Positions 42,832 through 51,891 of a stretch of 64,000 nt of DNA are shown piece after piece. The notes under the pieces were generated by a model, which was not told where the DNA came from, did no database searches, and worked only from the letters and a program-made list of their open reading frames with translations. Where the stretch lies: positions 310,001 to 374,000 of the forward strand of contig NZ_JNZD01000005.1 of NCBI RefSeq assembly GCF_000725495.1, read 5' to 3'. The first letter of the stretch is position 1, and every line of letters starts with the position of its first letter. The position numbers and the translations under genes are program-made. Source of the DNA: Streptomyces aureus (lineage in GTDB: Bacteria > Actinomycetota > Actinomycetes > Streptomycetales > Streptomycetaceae).

Positions 42832-45087
42832 TCACGGGCCGGAGAGCCGGAAGTCCAGGGCCGTGCACCGGCGTCCCGCGGACACCGTACGCACCGCCTG
42901 TCCTATCGCCTTGCGCGAACCGACGAGAACCACCAGCTTCTTGGCCCGGGTGACCGCCGTGTAGAGCAGGTTGCGCTGGAGCATCATCCAGGCGCCCGTG
43001 GTCACCGGGATCACCACCGCCGGGTACTCGCTGCCCTGGGAACGGTGGATGGTCACGGCGTAGGCGTGGGCCAGCTCGTCCAGCTCGTCGAACTCGTACG
43101 GGACCTCCTCGTCCTCGTCGGTGCGCACCGTGAGCCGCTGCTCGACCGCGTCGAGGGAGGTGACGACGCCGACGGTGCCGTTGAAGACGCCGTTCTCGCC
43201 CTTGTCGTAGTTGTTGCGGATCTGGGTGACCTTGTCGCCGACCCGGAAGACCCGGCCACCGAACCGCTTCTCGGCGAGGTCCGGGCGGCCGGGGGTGATG
43301 GCCTGCTGGAGCAGTCCGTTCAGATGGCCCGCGCCGGCCGGGCCCCGGTGCATGGGCGCGAGGACCTGGATGTCCCGGCGCGGGTCCAGCCCGAATCTGG
43401 CCGGAATCCGACGGGCCGCCACGTCCACGGTGAGCCGCCCGGCCTCCTCCGTGTCGTCCTCGACGAAGAGGAAGAAGTCCTTCATGCCGTCGGTGACCGG
43501 GTGCTGCCCGGAGTTGATCCGGTGCGCGTTGGTCACCACCCCGGACTGCTGGGCCTGGCGGAAGACCTTGGTGAGGCGGACCGCCGGCACCGGGCCCCGG
43601 TCGGCGAGCAGGTCCCGCAGCACCTCGCCCGCGCCAACGCTCGGCAGCTGGTCGACGTCGCCGACGAAGAGCAGATGGGCCCCCGGGGGCACCGCCTTGG
43701 CCAGCTTGTTGGCGAGCAGGAGGTCGAGCATGGAGGCCTCGTCCACGACGACCAGGTCGGCGTCCAGCGGCCGGTCCTTGTCGTAGGCCGCGTCGCCGCC
43801 GGGCTTGAGCTCCAGGAGCCGGTGCACGGTGGAGGCCTCGGCTCCGGTCAGCTCCGCCAGCCGCTTGGCGGCGCGGCCGGTCGGCGCCGCGAGGACCACC
43901 TTGGCCTTCTTGGCGCGGGCCAGCTCCACGATCGAGCGGACCGTGAACGACTTGCCGCAGCCCGGGCCCCCGGTCAGCACGGCGACCTTCTCGGTGAGCG
44001 CCAGCCGGACCGCGGCCTCCTGCTCGGGGGCCAGGTCCGCGCCCGTCCGCCCCTTCAGCCAGGCCAGCGCCTTGTCCCAGGCCACGTCACGGAAGCCCGG
44101 CATCCGGTCCTTCTCGGTGCGCAGCAGACGCAGCAACTGGGAGGAGAGCGAGAGTTCGGCGCGGTGGAAGGGGACCAGATAGACCGCGGTCACCGGCTCG
44201 CCGCCGTCCGGGGCGGGGACCTTCTCCCGGACGACTCCGGGGTCCTCGCCCTCCTCCGCGGGGGCCGCCAGCTCGGACAGGCACTCGATGACCAGGCCGG
44301 TGTCCACCTGGAGCAGCTTCACCGCGTCCGCGATCAGCCGCTCCTCGGGCAGATAGCAGTGCCCCTGGTCGGTGGACTGGGACAGCGCGTACTGCAGGCC
44401 GGCCTTCACACGCTCCGGGCTGTCGTGCGGGATGCCGACGGACTGGGCGATCTTGTCGGCGGTGAGGAAGCCGATGCCCCAGACGTCGGCCGCCAGGCGG
44501 TAGGGCTGGTTCTTCACGACGGAGATCGACGCGTCGCCGTACTTCTTGTAGATGCGGACGGCGATCGAGGTGGAGACCTCGACGGTCTGGAGGAAGAGCA
44601 TGACCTCTTTGATCGCCTTCTGCTCCTCCCAGGCGTCGGCGATCCTGCCCGTGCGCTTGGGGCCGAGGCCGGGGACCTCGATGAGCCGCTTCGGCTCCTC
44701 CTCGATGATCCGCAGGGTGTCCAGGCCGAAGTGCTCGGTGATGCGGTCGGCGAAGACGGGTCCGATGCCCTTGACCAGGCCCGAGCCGAGATAGCGGCGG
44801 ATGCCCTGGACGGTGGCCGGGAGCACCGTCGTGTAGTTCTCCACGGTGAACTGCTTGCCGTACTGCGGGTGGGAGCCCCAGCGGCCCTCCATGCGCAGGG
44901 ACTCGCCGACCTGGGCGCCGAGCAGGGAGCCGACCACGGTGAGCAGGTCGCCGGCGCCCCGGCCGGTGTCGACCCGGGCGACCGTGTAGCCGTTCTCCTC
45001 GTTGGCGTACGTGATGCGTTCGAGCACGCCTTCCAGCGTGGCCAGTCGCCGCTCGCCCGTCTGGGCGGCCCCCGCCTGATCGCTCAT
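42832..45087 (-). CDS. recD2: RecD2-type ATP-dependent DNA helicase
   Basis: 751-residue SF1B helicase that works without RecBC. N-terminal OB-like domain (TLEGVLERITYANEENGYTV), helix-hairpin-helix region (SGLVKGIGPVFADRITEHFG, IEVPGLGPKRTGRIADAWEE), then motor motifs: Walker A VLTGGPGCGKSFTVRSI, AAPTGRAAKRLAELTG, Walker B DLVVVDEASMLD, VGDVDQLPSVGAG, LTKVFRQAQQSGVV, and the C-terminal UvrD-like AYAVTIHRSQGSEYPAVVIP with LLYTAVTRAKKLVVLVGS. Acts in DNA repair, 5'-3' direction in known members. Single gene, start ATG at 45087. Confidence 0.94.
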   Translation of the reverse strand: MSDQAGAAQTGERRLATLEGVLERITYANEENGYTVARVDTGRGAGDLLTVVGSLLGAQVGESLRMEGRWGSHPQYGKQFTVENYTTVLPATVQGIRRYLGSGLVKGIGPVFADRITEHFGLDTLRIIEEEPKRLIEVPGLGPKRTGRIADAWEEQKAIKEVMLFLQTVEVSTSIAVRIYKKYGDASISVVKNQPYRLAADVWGIGFLTADKIAQSVGIPHDSPERVKAGLQYALSQSTDQGHCYLPEERLIADAVKLLQVDTGLVIECLSELAAPAEEGEDPGVVREKVPAPDGGEPVTAVYLVPFHRAELSLSSQLLRLLRTEKDRMPGFRDVAWDKALAWLKGRTGADLAPEQEAAVRLALTEKVAVLTGGPGCGKSFTVRSIVELARAKKAKVVLAAPTGRAAKRLAELTGAEASTVHRLLELKPGGDAAYDKDRPLDADLVVVDEASMLDLLLANKLAKAVPPGAHLLFVGDVDQLPSVGAGEVLRDLLADRGPVPAVRLTKVFRQAQQSGVVTNAHRINSGQHPVTDGMKDFFLFVEDDTEEAGRLTVDVAARRIPARFGLDPRRDIQVLAPMHRGPAGAGHLNGLLQQAITPGRPDLAEKRFGGRVFRVGDKVTQIRNNYDKGENGVFNGTVGVVTSLDAVEQRLTVRTDEDEEVPYEFDELDELAHAYAVTIHRSQGSEYPAVVIPVTTGAWMMLQRNLLYTAVTRAKKLVVLVGSRKAIGQAVRTVSAGRRCTALDFRLSGP

Positions 45088-45434
45088 GGGCCGACGGTAC
45101 CGCCCGCCACCGACAGCGTTCCGGGGCCCGCGGGGGACTCACCCCCGCGGGGACCGCACGCGCGGGTCCGCACATGTTTCGAGGGGCCCGGTCCGTCGAC
45201 CGGGCCCCTCGGTTTCCCCACCCTCATCAGAACCCCCGCGATCCCCCCGGATCCCCCTCCAAAGGTCCTGATGCCACGTACGACCCGCGAGTGCCCGGAA
45301 GGGTTGCACGAACTTCCGAAGATTTTTTCCGGGGGCCGCGCGGGAGCGGATCACCGCTGGTCCGGGCCCTGTCGGGAATGGATCCGGCCTCGTTCCGACG
45401 GGTCCCGGGCCGCCTTCGCCGGGGATCCGGAACG
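45088..45434. other. Intergenic region between recD2 and the isomerase gene
   Basis: About 350 bases with no gene. It contains the hairpin at 45180-45211 and, at 45317-45341, the AT-rich stretch cttccgaagattttttccgg, which also carries a weak inverted repeat. recD2 promoter elements are expected in the part next to 45087. Confidence 0.55.
45180..45211. terminator. Strong hairpin terminator between recD2 and the DUF993 cassette
   Basis: cgaggggcccggtc and gaccgggcccctcg form a perfect 14-bp stem around a four-base loop, with gtttcc after it on the plus strand and no U-tract on the minus strand. It probably ends transcripts of the upstream minus-strand cassette. Confidence 0.75.
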
Positions 45435-46265
45435 CTAACCCGCGTACTTCAGGAACCGTTCCGCGGTCTCCGCCAGCACCTCGCGGCCGTCCCTGGCCCA
45501 CAGCCCCTCGTTGAAGAGTTCGACCTCGACGGGTCCGGTGTACCCGGCCGCCTCGACCAGGCCGCGCCACAGACGGAGGTCGACCGAGCCGTCCCCGAGC
45601 TGGCCGCGGCCGACGAGGACGCCCTCCGGAAGAGGGGTGGTCCAGTCGGCGAGCTGGAAGCTGTGGATACGGCCCCCCGCCCCGGCGCGGGCGATCTGGT
45701 CGGGCGCCGTGTCGTCCCACCACAGGTGGTAGGTGTCGACGGTGACGCCGACCTGCTCGGCGGGGAAGCGTTCCGCGAGGTCGAGGGCCTGCGCGAGGGT
45801 GGAGACCACGCAGCGGTCGGCCGCGTACATGGGGTGGAGCGGTTCGACGGCGAGTCGCACCCCGCGGGAGGCGGCGTAGGGGCCGAGTTCGCCGAGCGCG
45901 TCGGCGACGCGCTCGCGGGCGCCGTGGAGGTCCTTCGAGCCCGGCGGCAGACCGCCGGAGACCAGGACGAGCGTGTCGGTGCCGAGGGCCGCGGCCTCGT
46001 CGACGGCGGCCCGGTTGTCGTCGAGCGCGCGCGCCCGCTCCGGCGGGTCCAGTGCGGTGAGGAAACCGCCCCGGCACAGGGTGGTGACCGCGAGACCCGC
46101 CTCCCGGACGAGTCGAGCGGTGGCGTCCAGGCCGTACTCCCGTACGGGTTCGCGCCACAGGCCGACTCCCGGGACACCCAGTTCGAGGCAGCCCTCGACC
46201 AGTTCGGGGATCGACAGCTGTTTGACCGTCATCTGGTTGACGGAGAGACGGGCGAGGCCGGTCAT
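45435..46265 (-). CDS. Sugar-phosphate isomerase/epimerase (xylose-isomerase-like TIM barrel)
   Basis: 276-residue TIM barrel of the AP-endonuclease-2/IolE-like group. Metal-ligand regions: LGVPGVGLWREPVREYGLDA, VRLAVEPLHPMYAADRCVVS (Glu), VTVDTYHLWWDDTAPDQIAR (Asp, His), IHSFQLADWTTPLPEG (Gln/Asp) and GPVEVELFNEGLWARDGREV (Glu). Probably epimerises or isomerises a keto-sugar. Start ATG at 46265 overlaps the DUF993 gene stop, so it is the last gene of a three-gene coupled cassette. Confidence 0.85.
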   Translation of the reverse strand: MTGLARLSVNQMTVKQLSIPELVEGCLELGVPGVGLWREPVREYGLDATARLVREAGLAVTTLCRGGFLTALDPPERARALDDNRAAVDEAAALGTDTLVLVSGGLPPGSKDLHGARERVADALGELGPYAASRGVRLAVEPLHPMYAADRCVVSTLAQALDLAERFPAEQVGVTVDTYHLWWDDTAPDQIARAGAGGRIHSFQLADWTTPLPEGVLVGRGQLGDGSVDLRLWRGLVEAAGYTGPVEVELFNEGLWARDGREVLAETAERFLKYAG

Positions 46266-47419
46266 GAGGACACTCCGTGGAGGGCGAGCAGGGTCTTCAT
46301 CCGGGTCTCGGCGCGTTCCGGATCGGGGAACAGGCCCAGCCCGTCGGCGAGTTCGTAGGCACGGGCGAGGTGCGGCAGGGAACGGGCCGACTGCAGGCCG
46401 CCCACCATCACGAAGTGCTCCTGGTGGCCCGCGAGCCAGGCCAGCAGGACGACCCCCGTCTTGTAGAAGCGCGTCGGCGGCCGGAAGAGGTGGCGGGCCA
46501 GTTCGACGGTGGGGTCGAGGAGTTCACGGAAACCCTTCGCGTCGCCGGTGTCCAGAACGCGTACGGCCCCGGCGGCGAGGGGGGCGAGCGGGTCGAAGAC
46601 GCCGAGCAGTGCGTCGCTGGAGCCGTGCTCGTCGCCGGCGATCAGCTCGGGGTAGTGGAAGTCGTCCCCGGTGTAGCAGCGGACGCCGTCCGGGAGGCGG
46701 CGGCGCAGGGCGATCTCCCGCCCGGCGTCCAGCAGGGAGACCTTGACCCCGTCGACCTTGTCCGGGCGGGCGGCGATCACCTCGAGGAAAACCTCCGTCG
46801 CCGCGTCCAGATCTTCCGATCCCCAGTAGCCCTCCAGGGCCGGGTCGAACATCGGGCCCAGCCAGTGCAGGATCACCGGGCCGGCGGCCTGGCGCAGCAG
46901 ATGGCCGTAGACGTCCAGGTAGTCCTCGGGTCCGGTGGCGGTCCGGGCGAGGGCGCGGGAGGCCATGAGGACCGGCCGCGCGCCCGACTCCTCGACGAGG
47001 GCGAGCTGTTCCTCGTAGGCGGCCCGCACATCGGCGAGCGCGGCGGGGCCGGTGAGCTGGTCCGTGCCGGCTCCGCAGGCGATCCGGCCGCCGACGGCCC
47101 TGGCCTCGGCGGCCGATCTGCGGATCAGTTCTGCGGCCCCGGCCCAGTCCAGGCCCATCCCCCGCTGGGAGGTGTCCATCGCCTCGGCGACCCCGAGGCC
47201 GTGCGCCCACAGATGGCGCCGGAAGGCGAGGGTGGCGCCCCAGTCGACGGCGGCGGGATCGTCGGGCGAGACGTCCGCGTACGGATCGGCGACGACATGG
47301 GCGGCGGCGAAGACCGTACGGGAGAGAAGAGGCCCGCCCGCAGGGTGCGGGGCGAGGGGTTTGGTACGCGGCTCGTAGGTCCGCAACCGCCCTTCCCCGT
47401 CAGGGAGTCGGATGCTCAC
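46262..47419 (-). CDS. DUF993 family protein (DapA-like TIM barrel)
   Basis: 385-residue protein of the DUF993 family, related to dihydrodipicolinate synthase/aldolase TIM barrels, but without a confirmed reaction. Conserved-looking stretches: LGVAEAMDTSQRGMGLDWAG, CGAGTDQLTGPAALADVRAA, GPVILHWLGPMFDPALEGYW, KVDGVKVSLLDAGREIALRR (the Lys of VKVSLLD could be the Schiff base) and CYTGDDFHYPELIAGDEHGS. An aldolase-type cleavage of an oxidised sugar would fit between the oxidoreductase and isomerase partners. GTG at 47419 overlaps the oxidoreductase stop (GTGA). Function by inference only. Confidence 0.82.
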   Translation of the reverse strand: MSIRLPDGEGRLRTYEPRTKPLAPHPAGGPLLSRTVFAAAHVVADPYADVSPDDPAAVDWGATLAFRRHLWAHGLGVAEAMDTSQRGMGLDWAGAAELIRRSAAEARAVGGRIACGAGTDQLTGPAALADVRAAYEEQLALVEESGARPVLMASRALARTATGPEDYLDVYGHLLRQAAGPVILHWLGPMFDPALEGYWGSEDLDAATEVFLEVIAARPDKVDGVKVSLLDAGREIALRRRLPDGVRCYTGDDFHYPELIAGDEHGSSDALLGVFDPLAPLAAGAVRVLDTGDAKGFRELLDPTVELARHLFRPPTRFYKTGVVLLAWLAGHQEHFVMVGGLQSARSLPHLARAYELADGLGLFPDPERAETRMKTLLALHGVSS

Positions 47420-48567
47420 AGCGCGATCTCCGGGACGTCGAGGCGGCGGCCCTCGGCCGAGGATCTCAGGCCCAGTTCGGCTAGCTGGACGCCGCGGGCG
47501 CCGGCGAGGAGGTCCCAGCGGTAGGGGGCGTCGGCGTAGACGTGCCGCAGGAACAGCTCCCACTGGGCCTTGAAGCCGTTGTCGAACTCGGTGTTGTCGG
47601 GAACCTCCTGCCACTGGTCGCGGAAGGAGTAGTCGGCCGGGACGTCCGGGTTCCAGACCGGCTTGGGGGTGGAACCGCGGTGCTGGACCCGGCAGTCGCG
47701 CAGTCCGGCGACGGCCGACCCCTCCGTGCCGTCAACCTGGAACTCCACGAGCTCGTCACGGTGGACGCGCACGGCCCAGGAGGAGTTGATCTGGGCGACC
47801 GCGCCGCCCTCCAGCTCGAAGATCCCGTAGGCGGCGTCGTCGGCCGTGGCGTCGTAGGGCTTGCCGCGCTCGTCCCAGCGCTGCGGGACGTGGGTGGCGG
47901 TGAGGGCCTGTACGGAGGTGACCCGGCCGAAGAGTTCGTGCAGGACGTACTCCCAGTGCGGGAACATGTCGACGACGATGCCGCCGCCGTCCTCGGCGCG
48001 GTAGTTCCAGGAGGGACGCTGGGCGCTCTGCCAGTCGCCCTCGAAGACCCAGTAGCCGAACTCGCCGCGCACGGACAGGATCCGGCCGAAGAAGCCGCCG
48101 TCGACCAGGCGCTTCAGCTTGAGCAGGCCGGGGAGGAAGAGCTTGTCCTGGACGACACCGTGCTTGACGCCGGCGGCGTGCGCGAGACGGGCCAGCGAGA
48201 GCGCCCCGTCGAACCCGGTGGCGGTCGGCTTCTCGGTGTAGACGTGCTTTCCCGCCGCGATCGCCTTCCCGAGGGCCTCCTCCCGGGCGGAGGTCACCTG
48301 GGCGTCGAAGTAGAGGTCGACGGACGGATCGGCGAGCACCGCGTCCAGGTCGGTCGACCAGTGCGCGAGACCGTGCCGCTCGGCGAGCGCCTTCAGGGCG
48401 TCCTCGCGACGGCCCACCAGGACGGGTTCGGGCCACAGCACGGTGCCGTCGCCGAGATCGAGGCCGCCCTGGTCGCGCAGGGCGAGTATCGAGCGGACGA
48501 GGTGCTGGCGGTGGCCCATGCGTCCCGTCACGCCGTTCATGGCGATCCGCACCGTCTTGCGTGTCAC
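47416..48567 (-). CDS. Gfo/Idh/MocA-family NAD(P)-dependent oxidoreductase
   Basis: 383-residue oxidoreductase. The Rossmann start is RIAMNGVTGRMGHRQHLVRS, the catalytic EKP motif is HVYTEKPTATGFDGALSLAR, and the C-terminal alpha/beta domain includes RPSWNYRAEDGGGIVVDMFP. The family oxidises or isomerises sugars, inositols and related polyols. First gene of the cassette with DUF993 and the isomerase. GTG at 48567 follows GGAGGGA with eight bases spacing; the frame before it is not credible. Divergent from a LacI regulator. Confidence 0.88.
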   Translation of the reverse strand: MTRKTVRIAMNGVTGRMGHRQHLVRSILALRDQGGLDLGDGTVLWPEPVLVGRREDALKALAERHGLAHWSTDLDAVLADPSVDLYFDAQVTSAREEALGKAIAAGKHVYTEKPTATGFDGALSLARLAHAAGVKHGVVQDKLFLPGLLKLKRLVDGGFFGRILSVRGEFGYWVFEGDWQSAQRPSWNYRAEDGGGIVVDMFPHWEYVLHELFGRVTSVQALTATHVPQRWDERGKPYDATADDAAYGIFELEGGAVAQINSSWAVRVHRDELVEFQVDGTEGSAVAGLRDCRVQHRGSTPKPVWNPDVPADYSFRDQWQEVPDNTEFDNGFKAQWELFLRHVYADAPYRWDLLAGARGVQLAELGLRSSAEGRRLDVPEIAL

Positions 48568-48621
48568 GTCTGTCCCTCCGTACGCCTCGGGCGCCGCGCA
48601 CGCTTCCAGGTGAACGTGACA

Positions 48622-48633
48622 GCAAGCGCTTTC
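48622..48633. promoter_or_regulatory. LacI-type operator between oxidoreductase and LacI genes
   Basis: The core aagcgctt (48624-48631) is a perfect palindrome with the central CG typical of LacI/GalR operators. It lies 55 bases upstream of the oxidoreductase GTG and about 240 bases upstream of the LacI gene ATG, so it may control both. Confidence 0.72.
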
Positions 48634-48865
48634 TATGCAAGAAGAAGCTAGCCTCTGTGCAGCGGTATGGACAAGACCACCGCGAAGACGAGTTGTTCGA
48701 GGGGGCGAACAACGGGGGCCGATGGCCGTATGGTCTGCACGAACCCTGCCCACAGGAAGCGGCGCACCCGGCCTTCTACTCCGTGTTCGACGCCGTACGA
48801 CGAGACATCACCAGGCACGACGACGTACGCAGTGGTACGACAAGGCGCGACCGGAGGACGACGAG

Positions 48866-49915
48866 ATGACGGTGACCCTGGCGGATGTGGCGGCCCGCGC
48901 GCAGGTCTCTCCCGCGACGGTGTCGCGCGTACTGAACGGGAACTACCCGGTGGCCTCCTCCACCCGCGAGCGGGTACTGCGCGCGGTGGACGAGCTGGAC
49001 TACGTGCTGAACGGACCGGCGAGTTCGCTGGCCGCGGCCACCTCCGACCTCGTCGGCATCCTGGTCAACGACATCGCCGACCCGTTCTTCGGGATCATGG
49101 CGGCGGCCATCCAGTCGGAGATCGGCGGGCCCGGGGGGCGCGCGGGCGGGGAACGGCTCGGGGTCGTCTGCAACACCGGCGGCTCGCCGGAGCGCGAACT
49201 CACCTATCTCACACTGCTGCAGCGCCAGCGCGCCGCCGCGGTCGTGCTCACCGGCGGTGCCATCGAGGACACGGCGCACGCGGGCGCCGTCGCCGCCAAG
49301 CTGCGCAAGCTCCACGAGGCGGGCACCCGGGTCGTGCTGTGCGGCCGGCCGCCCGCGCCGGAGGCGCCCGACGCGATCGCGCTCACCTTCGACAACCGCG
49401 GCGGCGGCCGGCAGCTCACCGAGCATCTGATCGGGCTCGGGCACCGGCGGCTCGGGTACATCGCGGGTCCCGAGGAACGCACGACGACCCGCCACCGCCT
49501 GGAGGGCCACCGGGCGGCGCTCGACGCCCACGGCGTCGAGGACGACCCCCGGCGCACCGTGCACGGCCGCTACGACCGCCGGTCCGGTTACGAGGCGACA
49601 CTCGAACTCCTGCGCCGCGACCCGTCGTTGACGGCCGTCGTGGCCGCGAACGACACCGTCGCGCTCGGCGCGTGTGCCGCTCTGCGGGATTCCGGGCTGC
49701 GGATCCCCGGGGACGTGTCCGTGGCCGGCTTCGACGATCTGCCGTTCAGCGTGGACGCGGTGCCGGCGCTGACCACCGTGCGGTTGCCTCTCTCCGAGGC
49801 GGGGGCGCGGGCCGGGCGGATCGCGATGGGGCGGGAGGAGCCGCCGCCTGGGGGGATCGCTACGGTGCGGGGGGAGTTGATGGTGCGGGGGTCGACCGGG
49901 GTTCCCCGGGGGTGA
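48866..49915 (+). CDS. LacI-family transcriptional regulator
   Basis: 349-residue LacI/GalR regulator. The N-terminal HTH (VTLADVAARAQVSPATVSRV, LNGNYPVASSTRERVLRAVD) with the hinge (YVLNGPASSLAAATSDLVGI) precedes a periplasmic-binding-protein-like effector domain (VNDIADPFFGIMAAAIQSEI, HRRLGYIAGPEERTTTRHRL, DVSVAGFDDLPFSVDAVPAL). ATG at 48866 follows GGAGGACG. Divergent from the DUF993 cassette, so it is its likely repressor, released by an unknown sugar. Confidence 0.92.
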   Translation: MTVTLADVAARAQVSPATVSRVLNGNYPVASSTRERVLRAVDELDYVLNGPASSLAAATSDLVGILVNDIADPFFGIMAAAIQSEIGGPGGRAGGERLGVVCNTGGSPERELTYLTLLQRQRAAAVVLTGGAIEDTAHAGAVAAKLRKLHEAGTRVVLCGRPPAPEAPDAIALTFDNRGGGRQLTEHLIGLGHRRLGYIAGPEERTTTRHRLEGHRAALDAHGVEDDPRRTVHGRYDRRSGYEATLELLRRDPSLTAVVAANDTVALGACAALRDSGLRIPGDVSVAGFDDLPFSVDAVPALTTVRLPLSEAGARAGRIAMGREEPPPGGIATVRGELMVRGSTGVPRG

Positions 49916-50098
49916 CCTCTCCTTCCCGGCCCGCCGTTCTCCCGTCCCGGGGTGTTCAGGACACCCGGGGTCGGGCCCCTTGCTCGACTCACCCGGCGCC
50001 GGGGCCCCAGGTACCCCAACTCCGCGAAAGGACCCGGGGTTCATTACCCACCGCACAAGCTTCTTTCGCCCCCTCCGCCCCTACCCAACCCCTAACCA

Positions 50099-50145
50099 GG
50101 GGCTCCGCCCCCGGACCCCCGCTCCTCAAACGCCGGAGGGGCTGA
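50099..50145. repeat. Streptomyces intergenic repeat, copy A
   Basis: ggggctccgccccc continuing to cctcaaacgccggaggggct, a GC-rich dispersed repeat abundant between streptomycete genes. The segment before it (50066-50091) is identical for 26 bases to 58344-58369. Confidence 0.8.
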
Positions 50146-50216
50146 AGTTCTCCCCTGACCAGGGAGCTGGAACAGGTCCCGCACCCGAAAGGTGAGCCGG
50201 GGAGAAGGCACCCCCT

Positions 50217-50261
50217 GGGGCTCCGCCCCGGACCCCGCTCCTCAAGCGCCGGAGGGGCTGA
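50217..50261. repeat. Streptomyces intergenic repeat, copy B
   Basis: Same unit as copy A, with one base change in cctcaagcgccgg. It lies in the same orientation about 118 bases after copy A. Confidence 0.8.
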
Positions 50262-50497
50262 TTTCCTCCCCCGCTCCCGAAAGGCGGGCTGCGTGCAGCT
50301 GGGACAGGTCCCGCACGTGAAAGGCGGGGCGAAGGACGATCACGTCTGGGGCCCGCGTCGGACCGCGTTCCTCGGACTCCCCAGCAGCCGGAAAGTGGCC
50401 AGTAGGGGTCAGAGTCGCGCGCGTGAGGGACTGAACCCGAGCCGTCACGCGCCCGCTCGCCGGGATTCGGCGGGAGGGGACGGGCCGGTTCATCGAT

Positions 50498-50542
50498 GCC
50501 CGTCGCCACTAACGTCCACGTCTCCGTCCGACGGCGACGGGC
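50498..50542. repeat. Duplicated hairpin element, copy 1
   Basis: gcccgtcgcc and ggcgacgggc form a perfect 10-bp stem with a 25-base loop (starts actaacgtccac). The flanks (tcatcgatg before; tgatg, then ccccgacccacccaccggac after) are shared with copy 2 at 58600-58644. The few differences between copies fall in the loop or flanks, not the stem. Confidence 0.78.
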
Positions 50543-50628
50543 TGATGTACCGGCGCGGCCCCGACCCACCCACCGGACCCGAACCGTAGGCGTGAGGGCC
50601 TCGCGGGTTCTATGCTCGAAGCGGTATC

Positions 50629-50643
50629 TCTGACTGAGTCAGA
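50629..50643. promoter_or_regulatory. MarR-type palindrome upstream of the MarR-GNAT gene
   Basis: tctgactgagtcaga is a 15-base palindrome broken only at its centre, 22 bases before the ATG. It is a likely autoregulatory site. Confidence 0.6.
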
Positions 50644-50665
50644 CAGCCGACCTCAGGGGCCGACC

Positions 50666-51601
50666 ATGACCGTCCAGGACATCCGCTCCTTCAACCGCTT
50701 CTACACGAACGTCATCGGCGCCCTCGACTACGGCCGCCACCTCTACGCCCCCTACACCCTCACCGAATCCCGCGTCCTCTACGAACTCGCGCACACCCCC
50801 GAAGCCGACGCCGCCGACCTCCGCACCGAACTCTCCCTGGACTCGGGCTACCTGAGCCGCATCCTGAACAAGTTCGAGCAGGACGGCCTGGTGGAGCGCA
50901 CCACCTCCGACAGGGACCCCCGCCGCCGCCGGATCACCCTCACCACCCCCGGCCGCGAAGCCGCCGCCCTCCTCGACGAGCGGGCACGCCAGACGGTCGG
51001 CACGCTCCTCGCGACCGTGCCGCCCGCCGACCGGCCCCGCCTCGCCGAGGCGATGCACACGGTCCGCACCCTCCTGGGCGGCGCCCGCACCGGACCCCGC
51101 CCCGAGGACGTCCTCCTCCGCGAGCCGGGCCCCGGCGACCTCGGCTGGATCGTGCAGCGCAACGCGGCCCTGTACGCGGCCGAGTACGGCTGGAACGCCG
51201 ACTACGAGGGCCTGGTCGCCCGGATCGTCGCCGACTTCGCCGAGGACCACGACCCCCACCTGGAGCGGGTGTGGATCGCCGAACTCGACGGCCGCCCCGC
51301 CGGCTGCGTGATGTGCGTACGCGACGACGCCCCCGGCACCGCCCGCCTGCGCCTGCTGCTCGTCGAGCCGGATACCCGCGGCCTGGGCATCGGCGACCGC
51401 CTCGTCGGGGCCGTGGTCGAGTTCGCCCGCGGCGTCGGGTACCACGACCTCGTCCTGTGGACGAACGACGTCCTGTCCGCCGCCCGGCGCATCTACCAGC
51501 GCCACGGCTTCGTCCTGGTCGCCGAGAAACCGCACCGGTCCTTCGGCGCCGACCTGACGGGCCAGGACTGGCGCCTGGACCTGCGCGCCACCCGTGACTG
51601 A
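50666..51601 (+). CDS. MarR-family regulator fused to GNAT acetyltransferase
   Basis: 311 residues in two domains. Residues ~1-150 are a MarR winged helix (VLYELAHTPEADAADLRTEL, SLDSGYLSRILNKFEQDGLV, TSDRDPRRRRITLTTPGREA). Residues ~160-305 are a GNAT fold (LREPGPGDLGWIVQRNAALY, VWIAELDGRPAGCVMCV, RLLLVEPDTRGLGIGDRLVG with the acetyl-CoA loop, RIYQRHGFVLVAEKPH). The fusion is widespread in bacteria; it may link acetylation of a compound to gene control. ATG at 50666; the short palindrome just upstream suggests autoregulation. Confidence 0.9.
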   Translation: MTVQDIRSFNRFYTNVIGALDYGRHLYAPYTLTESRVLYELAHTPEADAADLRTELSLDSGYLSRILNKFEQDGLVERTTSDRDPRRRRITLTTPGREAAALLDERARQTVGTLLATVPPADRPRLAEAMHTVRTLLGGARTGPRPEDVLLREPGPGDLGWIVQRNAALYAAEYGWNADYEGLVARIVADFAEDHDPHLERVWIAELDGRPAGCVMCVRDDAPGTARLRLLLVEPDTRGLGIGDRLVGAVVEFARGVGYHDLVLWTNDVLSAARRIYQRHGFVLVAEKPHRSFGADLTGQDWRLDLRATRD

Positions 51602-51891
51602 CACACCCACACCCCACCACGCCCCCACTGCCCTCACCACCCCCAGACCGCCACCCCCACCATCCGCACCACCCGCACCACCCACCCCACCCGCACCACC
51701 CACCCCACCCCGACACCGCTCAGAGCCCGAACAGACGTCCGCCTGTCCGGAGTCCGGACAATCCGTCCGCGCGCTGAACGAAGCCGCATCGCAGAGTTAA
51801 CTCAAATACCAACCGGAGGGAACCGCTCACGCAACCTGAGTGCGGGACGTTACTCATCCAAGTAACCCGTTCCCAGGGGGAGTTGGCATAT
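51602..51891. other. Intergenic region with simple repeat and candidate operators
   Basis: 290 bases without a gene. 51602-51720 is C/A-rich simple sequence, including a tandem 18-base duplication (51673-51690 and 51691-51708). Near the next gene are a perfect palindrome gagttaactc (51794-51803) and a stem gttact/agtaac (51849-51866), both plausible regulatory sites for the MHYT gene. Confidence 0.6.

Larger units (their letters stand above)
49916..50665. other. Repeat-dense intergenic region
   Basis: 750 bases without a credible gene. It holds two copies of the ggggctccgccccggacccc family (50099, 50217), two copies of a caggtcccgcac-gaaagg element (50173, 50303), a conserved hairpin (50498-50542), and a palindrome close to the next gene. 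The overall pattern recurs, shortened, at 58344-58680. Confidence 0.75.

Noticed and set aside
50099..50261. Transposon or IS ends
   Set aside because: No transposase nearby; the units match the dispersed streptomycete intergenic repeat.
51602..51720. Short Thr/Pro/His-coding gene in C/A-rich simple sequence
   Set aside because: Simple repeat with no start context or domain.
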